Below the pieces are notes generated by a model, which was given only the letters and a program-made list of their open reading frames with translations, did not search any database and was not told the origin of the DNA. The position numbers and the translations under genes are program-made. A stretch of DNA of 64,000 nucleotides, taken from positions 16,475 to 80,474 of the forward strand of contig JAUCBJ010001346.1 in assembly GCA_032718475.1 (NCBI GenBank). The letters are read 5' to 3'. Source of the DNA: Nemertoderma westbladi. Lineage: Eukaryota > Xenacoelomorpha > Nemertodermatida > Nemertodermatidae. Positions 35,504-48,660 of the stretch are shown piece by piece; position 1 is the stretch's first letter; every line of letters begins with the position of its first letter.

Positions 35504-37004
35504 TAAACCCCCTCAATCTTCTTGATTACTGAGGTAAGCGGAGAAAGAGTCTACCGGTAGCAACTGCGACTTAAAATACACTGGTTTTGTGTGAATTAAA
35601 TGCTGTTTCATAATCCCTACGTGTGTCAGTTGCAATCCTCCTTATATATGATCAAATTCAGTGACGGTCGGCAAATTAGTGTGAGTCAGTGTAAATTAGT
35701 GTGAAGTAGTGTGAAGTCGTGTGAAGTCGTGTGAAGGTTAATAAAGCATCTCCTAAAGAATGCGCTATTTACGAAACTCTGTGGCCATCTAGTTGTGATT
35801 ACTATAAGTCATAACTCTGTTTTTATACTTAAAGCGCCACATCCCAAAGGAACTGTTAATATTTCCCCGAAAGTAAATATAGTTGTCAGAGATTATATAG
35901 TAGCGATCAATCGAATAATACAAAGTAGCCTACACCGCAATACTTCCTAAGGAACCCGAATCCAGTCTCCCACACCGTGGGTCATACGCCGCGCACGGAC
36001 TGGCTTCGGCAGATGTAACTTCAGTGCACCAGGTAATTGGTAAGAGCCAAGGTCGATTCATAATCAAAAGGACAATTAAAATTGGCAGGTTATGTTTGTA
36101 GATTCCGAAATCACATCCCTACTATTTGGGAATCCTGCAATATCCTACTGTAAAGTCTGTGAATCACAAAGCATAAATCCATAAATCCAATCAAGTGCTG
36201 ACTTGCTGACGGACTAAAGGCGCTCGTATACTTTGCCGCGGTGTGATTTATATGGGGCTAGCAAAATGTCTAACTAGCGGGCGAACTGCGGCGTGGACAA
36301 AATTATTTTATATATTTCGAGGTGTAAATAATTCCTAACGCGTGTGTTTTGAATTTTATAATCGAAATTTAGTTTTGTACCCCTTTACATTATATAATTT
36401 ACTGGGTCCGGTGTGCATTTTACAAATATTCTAATTTTGCGGTCTGTAGGTCTAATACTTACAGATGATAAGGCTCCTTCCCCTTTTGTGTATTTCCAGG
36501 ACTCAAATATCAGGCATAAAGTTAGTAACTACGCCCAGAATTCGGCAATTTAAATCTACCAGGTCCCTAATACTAAGAAGAAATGTGTTAGTTTACTACA
36601 GTAGGCGTACGGTTACAATAGCTAGCCTGGTCTCCTATCTAGAATTTTGGTTGCCTAGGTGGGCGCGGCAACTTCTTATCAGAATGTCGGCGTGGACACG
36701 GTAGGTGTTAGTATCCCAAATAGCCCTAATTGTAATGCGCCTAGTACAGTAAACTGCCCAACCACCTGAACGGTACAATCCTGATTCAGGCAAAACACGG
36801 TAACCTTCTCTTGGCCTACAGACTTCAATACAAGCAATGGACACCGTTGTACTACTAAATAAGCCACCAGCACACCTATACCCAGCAAACAAGTTAGGCG
36901 TACAGTTTTGATGTACCATGTACATGCCCCGTAATGGTGTGCCTGTGTCCTATCTGTGTACTTGTATCTATTCTCTCTTTCTCTCTTTTCTCTCCTCCCC
37001 GTAG
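35504..37004 (+). mobile_element. Leader of the BEL-associated element, with a candidate intron
   Basis: About 1.5 kb without coding signal separates the LTR from gag. A consensus-like donor GAG|GTAAGC lies at 35531-35538, and its counterpart is kept in the diverged copy near 10565. A long pyrimidine tract (about 36969-37000) followed by gtag ends at 37004, five bases before the ATG that opens gag. Splicing from the leader straight to gag is therefore plausible. The sequence after the LTR has no obvious TGG primer-binding site. Confidence 0.55.
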
Positions 37005-37008
37005 GAAT

Positions 37009-38740
37009 ATGAAGGGGTTCCAACAGACTGTTCAATTGTTAAAGGGAACAGTAAGGGAGAGTAGGTTAGAGCTGCAAGAAGTACAGCAAAATATCGCTCT
37101 AGAGCGCGATAAATTAGTAAATATACAAATGGGTATACCACCACCCCCTGTAACAATGTGTCAGCCCATTAGGTCTGAAGTATTTCATGCGCAAGGTGTG
37201 GAGCCTACACGCATCTATACTGCTAGCGAAGTAGAAACTCCGATCGTAAACCCTATTAAGGGTATTAATAAGCATGTTGATAATGATATCCCATAATGAT
37301 CTGATAATAATCCGAGGAATTTATATACCAATAATTCGATATTAAATAATACGATGGCTCAAGAAAGTTTTACCCGTCAGATGGCTAGAACTGAAGCCCG
37401 TCAAGCGGTAAAAGTGGGAGAGGTCGTCAAGTTCAATGGAGATGAGATGAAATGGTTACCTTTTAATGAATATTACAAAGATAACATACAGAACTCCGTA
37501 CTATCCAATGGAGAGAAACTACGATTCCTCATCGAGTGCTTGGAAGGACCTCCCAAGTCCCGGACGGATTGAGACAAGTTTGGGATACATTAAACATCAG
37601 GTATGGTAACAGGACTAACATAGCTAGGTATCTGTATGCGAAATTAGTAGTGCCCCGAAAGTTTCTTAGCAGCGGGATTATAGAGTTTTCAGATAAGATT
37701 CAGGAGATCTGTAGACAGCTAGACTGGTTAGGTAAGTCTCAGGAATACCAGAGTTCTATGGTTGTTGGAGCCGTAGCATCAACTTTGCCAAAGGGTGGAG
37801 TAGGTACTCGCTGGGACAAAAAGGTTCTCTATTTGATGGACCAACAACATAGAGACCCTACCATGGCTGATCTCATGTCGTTCTTAAACGGAGAGGTAAG
37901 ATTACAGCTCCTAAAACAGTCTAGCGAGAAGACACCAGAAAGTAAGGTAAGTGAAAAACCCGTTACTAGGAGAAAGGTAACACCAGTGTGTTATACAGAT
38001 GATTGCGAAAGCCAAACGTCATATGACGAGAACAGCGGCAAGGACACCGAAAGATCTTATTATGTCAACAAAGTTAGGAAAGACGTAAGTAAATCTAAGT
38101 CTCGAACCAGTGACAGGAGAGAACAGGTAACAACTCCCCCTACATCTCCTGAGAGAATTCATGGAAGGAAGCCCGAAGAAAGAGCTAGCATACACAACAC
38201 GATGCAGGTTAAGGTAAGTAACATCAAACCTAAGTGTGTATTGTTTGAGTGGGTGTGATGAATTCTTAAAGAAAACATTGAAGGATAGACGTGATGTCAT
38301 GTGGGGTAAACTGTTGTGCTATAATTGCCTCAGGCGAGGACATCAACGAAGAACCTGTTACTCAGACGCGAGGTGTGCTAAGTGCGGCGTGAAACATCAT
38401 ATCTTGCTGCACACCGAGTTTGATAGGACCCGTATGAGTCAGGTAAGTGAGCCCGAACTACATGTCCAATTCAGTGATGTGAACGACACTGACCACAGTT
38501 TGGAGATGGAAGGATTCTACACTGATGAATTCTCAAACGAAAATGAATCCTGTTATATGATCAACACAACCGTGTATCGAGCGCTTACGTATGAGACCGA
38601 AACGGAGAGAGAAGATCCTCGATTGTCTATTCCGGATCGACAGCCCTCTTGGAAAGCGCCAACATCTTCTGTCGGTATCCGAGAATTCCCGGTGGTGCAA
38701 CTGAGGGTCCATGGGATGGGGAAGGGTTTAATAGTGAAGT
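37009..38740 (+). pseudogene. gag: BEL/Pao-type gag, decayed
   Basis: Reading starts at the ATG at 37009 with a coiled-coil-like region (about 60 residues of E/Q/L-rich heptads). It meets TAA TGA at 37294-37299, and the same frame then continues from 37354 (MAQESFTRQ). Frameshifts occur near 37560 and 38240. The C-terminus has two zinc-binding motifs in the BEL/Pao arrangement: CYNCLRRGHQRRTC (CCHC), then CAKCGVKHHILLH. Gag forms the particle that packages element RNA. This copy cannot make an intact protein. Confidence 0.85.
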
Positions 38741-41160
38741 ACAGGCACCTTTATCGACAAAGACCTAGCCGAAGATATCTTTGCTGGTCAACCAAAGTTC
38801 CGAACCAAACTGAACCTTTCCGGAATTATGTAGGTTTGGAAATCCACAGTATCAACAGATTACTATGTGGGTTCATTGTCCACTCCCCAAGATGAACTCG
38901 GAGAAAATAGTGTAAGGTCAGTCAAGATGGTAGCAATAAAGAACTTTGCTACTAGCCAAGTGGAGCCTTACAACTGGGACGAAGATCATTTTACCCAGCA
39001 ATACAACATACCTAGATTCAGTACCGATTATCCAGGGGTACAGATTTTGCTCAGCCAAAATGCGCACGAGGCGCTTGAGACATTAGAAAAATGGCCTGCT
39101 CGACCGCGACCACTCCAGACGTATGAGGGAAGAACAAGAGTAGGTTGGTACTTCTCTGGACCTTCCCATAGGACTTTACAAGAAAGACTCCCGAGTGAAC
39201 AAGTCCACCAGGTAAATAAGTGGGGGGAAGATATAAGTGAAGAAGAAATTCCAGCTGAGGAAACTCCATACTCCTCAGATAATGACGACATATGTAATTT
39301 ATATGACGAGGAAAATACTATTGAACTCCTCACTGAGAACCAAACTTGGTTAAACCAGGTCAACTTATGTAACCTTATCAGTCAACATAGCGAACAATTG
39401 ACGTATGATGATGAATTAAATGAAGCGGTAGAGCGGTATAATAGTAAAATACGCGATGAACACACCGTACGATTCTTTACTCAAGAAGCGGTAGAGCCTA
39501 ATTCCTACAACAAAGCATTATTGGTCGAGGAAGAGAGAGCCAAGCAGATTCAGGAAACGACCACACGTTATCTGAAAGATGAAAGTCGTTACGAGATTGG
39601 TCTGCCGTTCCGACGGAGAGAACCCAGCTTCGTGAATAACCGACCTTTAGCGGAAAGAAGAATCGCGCAACTTCATCGGCATTTGACGGCTAACGATCGA
39701 GCCAAGGAAATGTATAGAACTCAATTGAAGAAATTTATAGACAAGGGATATGCGGAGCGAGTTCCGGAAGAAACACCCATAATGGAGAGAACGTATTATT
39801 TGACACATCATTACGTTCCCAAGCCTAGTAAACCAAACGAAGTCCGGGCAGTGTTTGACGGCTCCGCCCTTTACATGGGACAATCCCTGAATTCCGAACT
39901 GTTGCTGGGACCCAACTTACTCCAATCTTTGTTGGGAATATTAAAACGACTGCGGCAATATTCGATCGCCTTCGCTTCGGACGTTGAAGGAATGTTTCTA
40001 CAAGTCAAAGCGTTAGCTAGGGATTGAGACAGCCTACGATTTCTGTGGTGGCCTGAAGGAGACCTCAACCGACAACCAGTGGAGTACTGGATGACAATCC
40101 AGGCTTTCGGGATCATCTCGAGCCCCTCGAATGCTTGTTCGGTAGTGCGTACCACTGCCGATGACAACAGAGACGCCTTCTCTAAAGCGGTTATCGACAA
40201 CATCAAACGGGATATTTACATGGATGACAATTTAAAGTCCCTCTCATCGGTGGAAGAAGCAATCGATGTTGCCAAGGGAACGGTAGAGTGCTTACAACGC
40301 GGTGGATTTCGCCTAACCAAATTCACTAGTAACTCACGTGAGTTCCTGGAATTGATACCAGTAGAAGACCGAGGTGTTAAAGACCTGGACCTCATTAAGG
40401 ACGATCTTCCAGAAACCAAAACTCTTGGATTAAAATGGGACACGGAGAGAGATATTCTATTCTTTCAATTGAAGCAACGAGATAATCCAGTCAGAACTAA
40501 ACGGATTTGTCTAAGTATCCTGAGCACTTATTTCGATCCGTTGGGATTCATTAGCCCAGTCATACTAGTTGCTCGGAGCTTAGTACAACAAATGTGGCTC
40601 GAAAACCACTCGTGGGATGATCCACTCAAGGGAGAACTGCTAAAGAAGTGGATGAAATGGGAAGATTCTTTACCATCTATCGAGAACTTTAAGATTTCCC
40701 GCTCATATTTCAGTCACATTCTCCCCACGTATTCCTATCAACTCCATGTTTTTGGAGACGCCAGCGATATGGGAATAGGTATAGTAGCCTACCTGAGGGT
40801 TGAAACTCCCGATGGAATTAAGGTTTCATTAGTCGCCTCTAAGGCCCTAATAAACAACAAACTACGAGTTCCCAGAGCGGAGTTAAAGGCGGCTCTATAC
40901 GCTACAGCCATCGGCCGGAATGTAACGAGAACAGATCGACTATCCACTAGAGAAAACTGTCTATTGGACTGATGCTTTACTCGTTCTGGAGTATATAACT
41001 AATGAAGTCTGTCAGTTCAGCGTCTTTGTTACCAACAGAGTAGCCATTATACTCAGTCGCTCTAATATAGATCAATGGAGACATTGCCCTGGGACGATTA
41101 ATCCAGCTGACATCGCTTCCAGAGGAGCAACTCCTCAAGAATTGATAGATACTCCAGACT
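38741..41160 (+). pseudogene. pol: BEL/Pao-type pol: protease remnant, reverse transcriptase, RNase H
   Basis: A weak aspartic-protease-like stretch (about 38740-38900, with a TAG at 38831) is followed by a long linker and the reverse transcriptase: KPSKPNEVRAVFDGSA, SDVEGMFLQV (first catalytic Asp), then YMDD at 40217-40228. RNase H follows with FGDASDMGIG, VPRAELKAAL, a WTDALLVLEY-like segment and DIASRG. Lesions are a TGA at 40025, where the frame clearly continues on the other side, and a frameshift near 40965. The order PR-RT-RH-IN and these peptides are those of BEL/Pao elements. Confidence 0.88.
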
Positions 41161-43087
41161 GGTTAGGTGGACCCGACTTCCTGAGTAAAGAAGAGGAGGA
41201 ATGGCCCCCTCATCTCACCACGGCGGAGATCAGACAAGCCAAGGGAGCGGAGAAAGTCAAACCGAAAACCCGGACGAGTAAATCAAAGTTATTTAAACCA
41301 GTGATAGATCTGTCTGTGCTACATGCCTCCGGTGACGATGCTGTGGATCTAAACTCACCCAAGGATGTTACCCGAAATACAAATAAATCCGTTATAGAAA
41401 TCAGGGAAAGAGACTGGAAATCTGGAACACCAGATGTCTCGCGAGGACTCTCTCCTCTCCTACAAAGAGCGATAGATCATTACAGCTCCTGGAATCGGCT
41501 TTGCAAGGCCATTGTGTATCTGAAAAGATGTTTCCATCATCACTATTCCAGGATGAAGATCGCTAATGGTACCGCTCCAGTAGTAGCTGAAAAGGTCCAT
41601 GCTACTAAAGACCTTCCCACTTATAGAGTGTCTGACAGGTTTCTGACCGAGAAGATCAGTTACCAAGAACATGATGATACCAATCAAGCAGCTACTGAAA
41701 CTCTTGCAATGTTACGAGGATTCCGATAAGTATTTCCTGTTGTTGAGAAATCCACAGATGCGCTTAAGGGATCGTTTCTCTAGCACAATGATAGATGGGT
41801 TAATACGTGTCGGAGGGAGATTAACCAATGCTCCATTGTCCTTTGACACTAAGTTTCCCATACTCATTAGAAATCTTGAAATACAAATCAAGATGATTGT
41901 AGATTTTCACAGTAAGCTTTACCATGCTGGTAGAGAACAAGTTCTTAGCGAAATTCGAACTCGCTATTATTTCCATAAGCCCCGTAGAGCTCTAAACCAA
42001 GTTCTTAGGAACTGTATACCCTGTAGGAAAGCATTTAGTAGGCCTTTAACACAGCGAGAGGCAGAATTACCTAGGGAACGAGTAAGCTGTTATGAACCAC
42101 CCTTTACTAATACTGGTGTGGATTTATTTGGCCCTATTGAAGTATATCGTGCTAGGACTACAGTCAAGCGATGGTGCGTCATCTTTGTCTGTATGACTTG
42201 TAGAGCGATCCATCTAGATATGGTGAACGATCTATCTACCAACAGCTTCATACTGAGTTTACGCCGACAAATCGCTCGTTTTGGGACTAGCAACACTATG
42301 AGATCGGACAAAGGAACTAATTTCATTGGCGCCAATAACGAGATCAAAGCTTACGTGAAGGATTGGAACCAATGACAGGTGGACGATCAGCTAAGAGTAA
42401 CAGCATCTAGCTGGACCTTCAACGCCGCCGACGCCCCTTGGTGGGGAGGAAGTTGGGAGAGACTCATACATAAGCGTAAAGACCGCATTTCACTTTATAG
42501 TGCCGTGCCGCACATATCTCACCAACGAACTTTTGCGGACGTTAATGGAAGAAATCGCCGCCTATCTCAACGAGAGACCGCTTATGCCAGTCTCATCTAG
42601 TCCCGACTCCCTAGAAGCGCTAACACCCGCGCATTTCCTACTTAAGAAACCTGTAGCCATGCTCCCGCAATCGGAAATAACAGACGTAGACGAATACTGC
42701 CGACAAACTTGGCAACTTATGCAGTTATTATCCCATCGTTTCGCTGACCATTTCGAAAAACATTATCTTCCTACGCTACAACTTCGAACAAAATGGTTTG
42801 CGCAGCAAGAAAACATCAGCGCCTGAGACATGGTCCTTATCGTGGAATCAGATCTTCCACGTAAGAGGTGGCAGACAGGTCATATCATCGAGACTCATAT
42901 ATCCGATGATGGTTTAGTGCGATCGGTAGAACTTGTCGTCATGCGACGTAACTATAAGAAACCTGGGATTGTGTTCGAAACACAACAACTTAATTGCCCA
43001 GTTGGTCGTTTATGTTTACTGGAAAGAGACCAAGAGATGTTCGGTAACTATGGAAGGCAAGAGACTCTTCCCACGACCACCTCCTAA
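41161..43087 (+). pseudogene. pol: BEL/Pao-type pol: integrase
   Basis: After a linker there is an HHCC zinc domain (HSKLYHAG ... NCIPCRKAF) near 41900-42040. The catalytic core follows with NTGVDLFGPIE (first Asp), then SDKGTNFIGA (second Asp), and the region APWWGGSWERL with the terminal catalytic Glu further on. The C-terminal LTPAHFLL segment and the basic tail end at 43087. Lesions are frameshifts near 41690 and 42490, and TGA codons at 42373 and 42824. The integrase would insert element DNA into chromosomes. Confidence 0.88.
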
Positions 43088-43639
43088 TCCAACAAACATC
43101 TAGGGACTCCTCAATGTAACAACGTTTGGAGTGGGTGTGTGACTACATTATTTTATTTTTTTTATTTTTATATTTATGTATGTATTATTATGTAATTTTA
43201 TTATAATTGTTTTCTTTAATTTTATTTAGTAGAATAATATTTTAACGATTATTCAGTAGATTAGTGCAATATATTCGTGTTTATTACTTAATTACTTAGC
43301 ATAATATATTTCGTTTAACGGCGAGAAATAATTCATTTTCTCTTTCCTTACTGTCCGTATCATACTATAAATACGTGACTACAGTAAGATGAAATGTCCG
43401 TACTTATTAAAAGTACAATACCGCCCCTACTATACTCAAGTATTATTGGTAAGTAGAGTATTAGGAATGCAAAGTTCAGATCCTCGTGTCTCGGCTAAAC
43501 CAAGCTCTGGGTAGACCTTGGAAACAACTTGCCTCTTCTCACTGACATTGCTTCTTGCAATATTGCTCTCATACCGTATCTTAAATAATACGTATAGTAG
43601 AATGATTTCCATTTAACAGTAGCGATTGAAGTGCAAAAT

Positions 43640-43854
43640 ATTTGTTAAACAAATCTGTTAATCAATCTTCAAATAAATCTGTTAAACCCTTTGACCATCT
43701 GAAATTCTAGTCGATTAAGATATCGCGGCACCCACCGATATACTTGAAAGACAAAATTCTAGAATCAGTGGTTAACGTCCCCAGACATGTTCTGGAATAA
43801 ATAGGTGCCCATCCTAAATATTAAATATTTAATAAATATTTACAATGTTTGTTA
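43640..43854 (+). repeat. Direct repeat unit left of the nested LINE
   Basis: It contains aattctagtcgattaagata and ccccagacatgttctggaat in the same order as 45915-46090, with perhaps 20 percent divergence. The LINE lies between the two units, so they were probably tandem before it inserted. Confidence 0.75.
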
Positions 43855-45890
43855 TACTACTACTACTACTAGGATCGGCATGCGCATTACAGCTGCATTT
43901 TTAAGAATGCTGTGCCGGCTTGTCAACAAAATTGCACTGCCACAACTCCCTATCACCCATGACATTTGCTAGATCATCCGCATCTTCAAGGCCAGTGTCC
44001 TTTAAGATGCGTCTCAAGAAAGTCATGGGCTGCTCACCATGCTTATTCACTCCATGAGGCTGCCAAAGTACAAGATTATGCACTGGCTGGTCCTCACGGC
44101 GAAAGCAATGTCCTGCAAAGCGGAGGCGATTTTGTAATAGTGTCAAGCTTGGGGGAACCAATGAGACACCTGCAATGTTATATAGTGTCTGGTTGGAGAT
44201 GTGTGCATTGTACTTGACACAATGAACCCGGCGTAACATTCTTGTGAATGTGCCATCCAGAGATTGGGTGTCCTCAGCAGTTAGAGCCCAGCATGGACTC
44301 CCGTAGAGGAGTACTGGAACTACTGCTTCTCTAAATAATCGGACCTTAAGTTTCCGATTAATTCTCGGTGACTTCCAAATCCTGGAAAGCCTATTCAAGG
44401 CTGCCCATGCCTTTCCCTTACGTATTCGAAGGTCCTCACCTGACTTCCGGATCCATGATCCCAGGTAACAGAAGTCGTCCACATGCCCAAGCATACCATC
44501 CTTTGAGCTTATGCTCATCCGATCAGAGACTTGCTGAGGACTTTCAAAGTTAACTGTCAAAATTTTGGACTTTCTGGAGTTAATAAAAAGACCAACACTA
44601 GAAGCAGCATGTTCTAATGAGCTGAGGAGCCGTTGGGCTCCCTCTAATGATTCTGAGAGTACTCCTAAGTCATCAGCAAAGTCTAGATCAGTTAGGTACT
44701 TGGTAGGATTTCCTCGACTTCTGGAGCCAGTAGGTGGAGTTATCATCACCCCATCATCATTATGATGATCTAAGGACATGCGTAGAACATAGTCAACCAC
44801 AATAATGAACAAGAATGGTGCAAGTGTGTCTCCTTGGAGGACGCCCCATAACACTTCAAATGGTTATGTGTCACCACCGTCAACAGTAGACACAAATGTT
44901 GTCGAACCATCGTATACTGATCTGATTGCTGCAATAATTTCATCAGGAATCCCATATAATGAAAGTATGCTGAACATACGTGAGCGAGAGACTGAATCAA
45001 AGGCCTTGAAGAAGTCAACAAAGATAACAGCCAGATGCCTGTCTTTCTTTTTTGATAATTCTTCAATTATCCTTCTAAGTGCCAAAATGGGCTCCATGGT
45101 CCCACGACCTTTACGGAACCCATTCTGATTTCCATGGAGCAGTCTCTCAATGGGATCCCTGATGCGATTTAATAAAATCCTATTGTATAGCTTTGCAGCA
45201 ATCGAGATCAATGAGATTCCCCGAAAAGAACCATAGAGTGTTAGGTTGCCCTTCTTGGGAACTGGCACCAACTTATTTGTTTTCATTTCTTGTGGGACTC
45301 TCGTTGTTCGGTACATGTCTACTATGATGGGATAGATGAGCTTTAAACACTCAGGTATTTTAAAGACCTCAGGGGGAACACCATCTACTCCACTGGCACG
45401 ATTGGTCTTAATGCTCTTTGCAGCAGCCTTCACTTCTGCAAAGGAGATATCGCCAATGGGAATATCTGGGAGTACAGACTCAGAAACTTTTACTTCTATA
45501 AAGTTATCAGGCAATACCCTGTCATTATTGAGGAGCTTTTCAAAGTGGGCTTTCCAACCATTGAGGCGATCGGCTGGTGATTCAGCCTTAACCTTGGTGG
45601 TTGGTTGGCTTTTCCGCCCAGTAAGCAAATTGATCGATTTCCATGCCTGGGATAATTGCCTGCTGTTGTCAGCATCATTGATGGCATCAACCTGTTGGTT
45701 TATTAGCTCCTGTAGATTAACAGAGTACTGCCTGTTCAGGGACCTAGATGCAGCCTTAACTGCATTCTTGGCCGCTGTAGTCTGTTTGAGTCGGGACTCT
45801 TTCTGCGCCTTATGAAGGTCATTTCGGCACTTCTGAATTTTGTTGTCAGTCCAGGGGGCCCTTTTCCTGTTTCGAGGGTATACAGGAACT
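43855..45890 (-). pseudogene. LINE reverse transcriptase element, 5' truncated, nested in the BEL-associated element
   Basis: The minus strand reads from a basic linker (RKRAPWTDNKIQKC) through the full reverse transcriptase: NRASGVDGVPPEVFK, GSFRGISLISIAAK, FVDFFKAFDSVSR (motif A), GVLQGDTLAPFLFII (motif B) and DFADD (motif C), then the C-terminal RLRFAGHCFRRED region. One TAA near 44862 splits it. The 20-kb copy has GAA there. No endonuclease domain is present. The 3' end is a (TAG)n tail at 43855-43872. It is the most complete member of this family in the window. Confidence 0.9.
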
Positions 45891-45914
45891 GAATAACAAA
45901 TGTTAAAATAGAGA

Positions 45915-46090
45915 AAATTATAAATTAAATCTGTTAAACCTATAGATCCTCTAAAATTCTAGTCGATTAAGATATCGTAGTACTTACCGATACTCTTAAA
46001 AGGCAAAATTCTGGAATTAAGGATCCTAGTCCCCAGACATGTTCTGGAATAAAATTGTGTCTATTTTAATATCAAATAATAAAATTCACG
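45915..46090 (+). repeat. Direct repeat unit right of the nested LINE
   Basis: Partner of 43640-43854, in the same orientation. See that entry for the shared blocks. Confidence 0.75.
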
Positions 46091-46865
46091 GGAATAGATT
46101 TTGAATTCATATCCTCTCATGAATTTAATAAATTGTCATTTTATACAATGTAAAAACATTCCCAAAATTCAGTTAATTAATAGATCTTGGGAGCGGAGAT
46201 TCACCCTATTAAGTATATCAGTGTGAGAGAATCTCCAGTGTATAGTCAATAGCATAAAATCATGTATAAGGGGAATATTGACAATTAAAGAATCACTATT
46301 AAATAGCATCCCAGATCTGTATGCATGAGAAATACCCTAATTCTACCGCTAGCTTTGCATAATGTCACCATAGTAACAACCACGCTAGAATTAGAAGTGA
46401 GTTAAAAGAACAATAGAAAGCTTGCCCCATTGAATAGCATGCGGAATAAATAGCACCTTGCTAGTATCTAGGGATACATAATAATAACGTGGCATTCTGG
46501 AAGGCATTTGACTAACGGACAAATGGCCCTAATTTGTACAAATTGTGGCAGGAATGTGGAATTTGTATATTTATAGGTGAATGTTACTACTAAAGTGTGT
46601 TTACAGTAGCGAGTCGCAGTTGTGAAAGTTACCCTGCCTCTGTAGCAAGTACCTCCAGTATATCCAAGCCCTTGGGACGGACAGTGGAGTGACTCGCGCT
46701 GTTTATTGCTGTCGTTGTGTAGCTACTACATTGGCGAGAGGCACAGCGATGACAGTACATCAGCGCTGAGGATCTCACGCTGTCTGGGGGCACAGAGGGG
46801 GAGGCAGCGACGACCGCTAGCCTGATTATTATTAACTCTAATATGGATAAACTCATATAGCAGCT
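46091..46865. other. Non-coding stretch between pol and ORF-X
   Basis: No open frame of note. It ends with ctaatatggataaactcatatag immediately before the first ORF-X codons, which could act as a splice acceptor for a separate message. The evidence is weak. Confidence 0.4.
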
Positions 46866-48335
46866 ATGACTGAGTTGATAGAAGATGATCTTGGTATCAG
46901 GGAGCGATATACCCTACCACTGAAAGCGTTTGTTGATAGTTTGATAAGCGGTGACGCTAGTCAATATACGACGGAAGACGATGGCCGTTATATCGAACCT
47001 CCCATGTCAAAGGAACAGCTCAAGCGTGAATTGGACTATAGAAAATTAACCGCTCGCTATACGCATCGTAATGGTATGTATATGGACTTCTTAACTACTG
47101 GTCATCCTATCGATTTACACAATACGGAGATGCAGATACTTATACTACGCATTATCTGAAGTATAGCTATTTACCTAACGCAAGCGAACGCGCAACTTTA
47201 TGGCATCCAGTGGGTATGACCATAGAAAACGCCACCAAAGAGTGGAACGAAACTCTTAACGTTATCGAAATGTATGGAGTTGTCACTTACGATAACGAAG
47301 GTAGCGTTCCGGTTGGAGAACTGGGAACTACTCGAATGAGACACATACGAGGACTGGCGGGTTCTACCCATGTATTTACTCGAGCGTGTTCCGACGTGAT
47401 CGATTATTCTTTTGAGACTCTCACAGAGATACAAAAGAAACTCCGACATGGACAATTCGAACTCGCGCAACGTTATGTTATCAATACCGAGCGCAAACCG
47501 GCCATGGGTATAGATGGATCTATGCTACCCCAGCCAGTGCTCGAGATGCTGTTTGACGAGAGAATCCTTAAAATCGTCTCAGCTGTTTATGGAGATCTCC
47601 AAAATGACTTCAGAAACATGGAGAATATCCCATGTCCTTTCGTAGACACCCAGCTGATTGCACCCTGGGCAGAAGGCCGAGGTTTCTTCCGAACCATGTA
47701 TGCCAACACATCAAGCGGAATCAATAAAGTACAAAGAACCTCTATCAGACATCTTGCCTTCCAAGAATACGGATGGAATTTCAAAGTTGGAAATCCTGTC
47801 AGTCATCAACAAATATATGGAGACCACTATTCTAAATTATATTTTGACGGACCATTAACCGCACCTGGAGTCGTCTATAGCTTTATGAGTGTTCCACTCC
47901 GTCCCTCATTAGATATATATACTATCTTCGAGAACGCCACACTTGCCGGTTGGCTAGCCGATGTGTGCAGTCGCACTATACGCGCTCATCCCTTAGTGCT
48001 TGGAACCAAACTCGCCAAGCTAGATGAACACAATAAATTCATCCGATTCGAATGCTTTAGGCGCTTTCTGACTCCGTTCCGCAACATCGATAGTCAGTTC
48101 AAGGACCGCGCTTTGACTAAGCTCAGCTTAAGAGACTCAGCTGCTGAGAAGTTGGACAGCGCTGGATTCGCTATTTTTAAGGACGTTTGTATACAGAACC
48201 TACATTAATCTGTCATACAAAGATCCCGAATTCCCACCGGTTATTCTATTGTGGAAGTTCAAACAGTGGGTTCACTTGAGGAAACAGCTGCGCCTATCTC
48301 AGCTATGCAAGTGGAAGAAGAACCAATTTGCTTGG
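46866..48335 (+). pseudogene. ORF-X, N-terminal part (unknown protein between pol and 3' LTR)
   Basis: The frame opens at the ATG at 46866 (MTELIEDDLGIRERY). It shifts near 47130 and then runs almost uninterrupted for over 350 codons with good protein composition (WHPVGMTIENATKEW, HLAFQEYGWNFKVG, APGVVYSFMSVPLRP). One TAA lies at 48206-48208, after which the same frame continues to the Gypsy insertion. There is no signal peptide, membrane span or glycosylation-rich region that would suggest an envelope. I recognise no enzyme motif. The target site at 48332-48335 joins in frame to the second part at 55832. Its position inside the LTR pair suggests it belongs to the element. Confidence 0.7.
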
Positions 48336-48660
48336 TGTTACAGGGCTGCACGGCATTTCTGCAGTGTGAATTCCAAAGATAAAGAAATGAGTTATTTCAA
48401 CATCAGTCAAAATATTTATTCGGCAGTTAGGCCTACTTAGTTAGTTAGGCATTGCAACAGCAACAAAATACATAACCCCAGCAGACAGACAGACGAACCT
48501 ATATATATATATCTAAATATAAAACCGTACCGGTATCGGCATATCTACACTCCCTGGCTCTTTCTAAACATCACCCTTCTATCCCATTCCACAAAAATCA
48601 TACAGTACTATATATGGGTCAATGATAAATAAAATAGGGTGGTCCCCTTATCATATTACA
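48336..48660 (-). mobile_element. Ty3/Gypsy 3' LTR (element on minus strand)
   Basis: This 325-bp copy aligns with 55490-55831. On the plus strand it starts TGTTACAGGG and ends ATTACA. TTGG (48332-48335) precedes it, and TTGG (55832-55835) follows the other LTR, forming a 4-bp target duplication. The two LTRs differ by a few substitutions and one simple-repeat indel, so the insertion is young. 48661-49138 is the element's 3' untranslated part. Confidence 0.92.

Noticed and set aside
36934-37008. An upstream start that would give gag a hydrophobic leader
   Set aside because: The hydrophobic residues come from the pyrimidine tract of a likely splice acceptor. The ATG at 37009 is the better start.
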